DNA of 7,574 nt from Spirosomataceae bacterium (GTDB lineage Bacteria; Bacteroidota; Bacteroidia; Cytophagales; Spirosomataceae): assembly GCA_030731175.1 (NCBI GenBank), contig JANQUM010000151.1, positions 1 through 7,574 of the forward strand. Reading direction: 5' to 3'. The stretch's first letter is position 1, and each line of letters opens with the position of its first letter. Below the pieces are notes generated by a model. It saw only the letters and a program-made list of their open reading frames with translations, made no database searches and was not told the origin of the DNA. Below, piece by piece: positions 5,671-7,574 of the stretch. The position numbers and the translations under genes are program-made.

Positions 5671-7083
5671 ATGAAAATCGAACAAATATATACTGGATGT
5701 TTAGCTCAAGGAGCCTATTATATTGAGTCAAACGGTGAAGTAGCTATCATTGATCCCCTTCGTGAGGTGCAGCCTTATATCGAGAAAGCTGAAAAGGCCG
5801 GGGCAACCATAAAATACGTTTTTGAAACGCATTTTCACGCCGATTTTGTGTCGGGTCACGTTGATTTGTCTCAGAAAACTGGTGCTCCGATTATTTACGG
5901 GCCAAACGCCGTTACGGGTTTTGATGCGATCATTGCCACTGATAATCAGGAGTTTAAGTTAGGAGATTTAACGATTAGAGTTCTCCATACTCCTGGTCAT
6001 ACCATGGAGTCAACTTGTTATTTATTACTCGACGAGAACGGTAAAGAAACCGCTCTTTTTAGCGGTGATACCTTGTTTATCGGCGATGTTGGAAGACCGG
6101 ATTTAGCTCAGAAATCTGACCTCACGATTGAAGACTTAGCTGGTCATTTATATGATTCGCTACGTAATAAGGTAATGACCTTGCCAGACGACGTAACCGT
6201 TTATCCGGCTCACGGGGCGGGTTCAGCTTGCGGAAAAAACATGAGCAAAGAGACAACCGATTCGCTCGGAAATCAGAAAATGTTCAACTACGCTCTTCGT
6301 GCGGATATGACAAAAGAAGAGTTTATCAAAGAAGTAACGGACGGTCTTGCACCGCCGCCACAATATTTCCCGCAAAACGTAAAGATGAATAAAGAAGGCG
6401 TGGAAAGTTTTGACGACGTATTAGAACGTGGAACCCAAGCCCTAAGTCCTGCCGCTTTTGAAGCTGCTGCCAACGAAACCGGAGCGGTAATGCTTGACGT
6501 AAGAAACCCGCAGGATTTCGCCGCCGGACACGTGTACAATTCGATTAATATCGGTTTAAACGGAGGTTTCGCACCGTGGGTTGGAGCGTTGATTCCTGAT
6601 TTGAAACAAGAAATCTTATTAATTACCGAAGACGGTGAAGAAGAAGAAGCTATCACCCGTTTATCCAGAGTTGGTTACGATAAAGTTATCGGCTATTTGA
6701 AAGGTGGAATTGCGGCGTGGACAAACGCCGGAAACGAAGCCGGAAAAATTGAATCAATTTCTCCGGAAGAACTTTCTAAAAGAATGAAGTCGGGTAATGA
6801 AATAAACGTAATTGACGTTCGGAAGCCTTCTGAATGGGAAGCCGAGCACGTGGAAGAGGTAACCAACTTCCCGTTAGATTTCATTAATGATAATATGGCG
6901 GAATTGAATCCAGATAAAACCTACACCATTCATTGTGCAGGAGGTTACCGTTCTATGATTGCCTCCTCCATCCTGAAAGCCCGGGGGCTTAACGTGGTGG
7001 ATGTTGACGGCGGTTTTGCCGCCATTCAAAAATCGGGGTTGTTTGAAACCACGGCGTTTGTCTGTCCGAGTACGTTGAAGTAA
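5671..7083 (+). CDS. Persulfide dioxygenase-like MBL-fold protein with two rhodanese domains
   Basis: This 470-residue cytoplasmic protein has an ETHE1-like metallo-beta-lactamase domain (about 1-250) followed by two rhodanese domains (about 257-350 and 361-455), the layout of CstB-type enzymes. ETHE1-like enzymes oxidise glutathione or protein persulfide to sulfite with mononuclear iron. The motif THFHADF (53-59) holds His54 and His56; His110 (TPGHT), Asp133 (SGDT) and His181 (YPAHG) complete the set. By comparison with human ETHE1, where iron is held by two His and one Asp, His54, His110 and Asp133 are the likely ligands. The usual last His of HxHxDH is Phe59, compatible with a one-metal site. 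The second rhodanese keeps its catalytic loop, Cys422-AGGY-Arg427. The first lacks cysteine: at that position it reads TEDGEEEEA (319-327), so it is probably structural. Cys10 and Cys116 are also present. It is the last gene before a strong terminator and pairs with the upstream TSUP exporter for sulfite removal. Confidence 0.92.
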   Translation: MKIEQIYTGCLAQGAYYIESNGEVAIIDPLREVQPYIEKAEKAGATIKYVFETHFHADFVSGHVDLSQKTGAPIIYGPNAVTGFDAIIATDNQEFKLGDLTIRVLHTPGHTMESTCYLLLDENGKETALFSGDTLFIGDVGRPDLAQKSDLTIEDLAGHLYDSLRNKVMTLPDDVTVYPAHGAGSACGKNMSKETTDSLGNQKMFNYALRADMTKEEFIKEVTDGLAPPPQYFPQNVKMNKEGVESFDDVLERGTQALSPAAFEAAANETGAVMLDVRNPQDFAAGHVYNSINIGLNGGFAPWVGALIPDLKQEILLITEDGEEEEAITRLSRVGYDKVIGYLKGGIAAWTNAGNEAGKIESISPEELSKRMKSGNEINVIDVRKPSEWEAEHVEEVTNFPLDFINDNMAELNPDKTYTIHCAGGYRSMIASSILKARGLNVVDVDGGFAAIQKSGLFETTAFVCPSTLK

Positions 7084-7088
7084 TTTTG

Positions 7089-7120
7089 AAGCTCCGCAAT
7101 TTGCGGAGCTTTATTTTTTT
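7089..7120 (+). terminator. Rho-independent terminator after the MBL-rhodanese gene
   Basis: A perfect 10-bp stem, AAGCTCCGCA (7089-7098) with TGCGGAGCTT (7102-7111), closes a 3-base loop and is followed by TATTTTTTT (7112-7120). The hairpin begins 6 bases after the stop codon at 7083. The T-run lies only on the + side, so it ends transcription from the sulfur genes and isolates cydA. It is the clearest transcription boundary in the window. Confidence 0.92.
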
Positions 7121-7136
7121 ATAAACAGACCAGATC

Positions 7137-7574
7137 ATGGAAGTTGAAATCTTATCTCGAATTCAGTTTGCCTTTACCATCGCCTTTCACTACATCTACC
7201 CGCCGCTGAGTATTGGCTTGGGCGTTGTATTGGTAATCATGGAAGGTATGTACCTCAAAACCGGTAATAAAATCTACGAGGATATGACCCGGTTTTGGAT
7301 TAAGATATTTGCCCTGATTTTCGGAATCGGTGTTGCGACGGGAATCGTCATGGAGTTCGAGTTCGGAACAAATTGGGCGGCTTACTCCCGATACGTGGGC
7401 GATATTTTTGGAAGTGCCTTAGCGGCAGAAGGTATTTTTGCTTTCGCCTTAGAATCAGGCTTTTTAGGAATATTACTTTTTGGTTGGAACCGTGTTTCTC
7501 CAAAGGTTCACTTTTTTGCCACCGTTATGGTTGCCTTGGGTTCGATGTTTTCCGCAATTTGGATCGTTGTAGCC
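7137..7574 (+). CDS. cydA: Cytochrome bd ubiquinol oxidase subunit I (5' part, cut by window edge)
   Basis: The first 146 codons are present and open to the right edge; a complete CydA is about 440-520 residues, so roughly two thirds is missing because of the window, not mutation. CydA carries haems b558, b595 and d of the quinol-oxidising, high-affinity terminal oxidase in the inner membrane. The N terminus SRIQFAFTIAFHYIYPPLSIG (from Ser7) contains His18, equivalent to the haem ligand His19 of E. coli. The block GTNWAAYSRYVGDIFG (77-92) and LAAEGIFAFALESGFLG (95-111) hold Glu98 and Glu106, matching E. coli Glu99 and Glu107 of the proton/haem site. Membrane segments are apparent at about 14-35, 54-72 and 94-116. 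The start at 7137 gives the canonical N-terminal length. No strong promoter is obvious; TATTTTTT at 7112-7119 is one mismatch from the -7 consensus but lies inside the terminator T-run. cydB would be expected next. Confidence 0.97.
   Translation, partial: MEVEILSRIQFAFTIAFHYIYPPLSIGLGVVLVIMEGMYLKTGNKIYEDMTRFWIKIFALIFGIGVATGIVMEFEFGTNWAAYSRYVGDIFGSALAAEGIFAFALESGFLGILLFGWNRVSPKVHFFATVMVALGSMFSAIWIVVA

Noticed and set aside
6288..6884. Minus-strand open frames opposite the rhodanese domains
   Set aside because: They are antisense shadows of a gene with intact domain motifs, and the Ser-rich composition is typical of reverse-complement frames.
7089..7120. Bidirectional terminator
   Set aside because: The long T-run is only on the + strand side, and no minus-strand gene converges on it.

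Overview
The window looks like a sulfur-compound oxidation and transport locus from a member of the Bacteroidota, probably a flavobacterium-like lineage. The support for that placement is moderate-to-low GC content, A-rich leaders without clear Shine-Dalgarno sequences, several upstream matches to the Bacteroidota -7 element TAnnTTTG, and protein styles typical of the phylum (paired half-size YeeE/YedE proteins, an MBL-rhodanese fusion, an OMP ending in Phe). No taxonomic marker is present, so this is inference. All genes lie on the + strand, tightly packed.

Layout: (1) 69-485, a Sec-exported DsrE/F-like small protein; (2) 517-2202, a Tat-exported metallophosphatase-fold protein of SoxB/5'-nucleotidase type that resembles SoxB more than nucleotidases; (3) 2260-3636, an outer-membrane porin resembling the OprD family; (4) 3657-4226 and 4234-4743, two half-size YeeE/YedE membrane proteins that together correspond to one full-length thiosulfate-type transporter; (5) 4831-5625, a TauE/SafE (TSUP) anion exporter; (6) 5671-7083, a persulfide-dioxygenase-like metallo-beta-lactamase domain fused to two rhodanese domains; (7) a strong intrinsic terminator at 7089-7120; (8) from 7137 to the right edge, the 5' part of cydA (cytochrome bd oxidase subunit I).

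Proposed working model (inference): the porin admits a sulfur oxyanion into the periplasm. The SoxB-like hydrolase and the DsrE-like protein handle sulfane sulfur there. The YeeE/YedE pair imports thiosulfate or a related species. In the cytoplasm the MBL-rhodanese protein oxidises persulfide sulfur to sulfite, and the TSUP protein exports sulfite. The downstream bd oxidase, behind its own terminator boundary, could supply sulfide-tolerant respiration. The classical partners SoxYZ, SoxAX and SoxCD are not in the window and may lie to the left, since the window opens immediately upstream of the DsrE-like gene. Intergenic gaps are 31, 57, 20, 7, 87, 45 and 53 bases. The 57- and 87-base gaps carry promoter-like and inverted-repeat signals, and no gap exceeds 100 bases. 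No RNA genes, insertion sequences or CRISPR arrays were seen.
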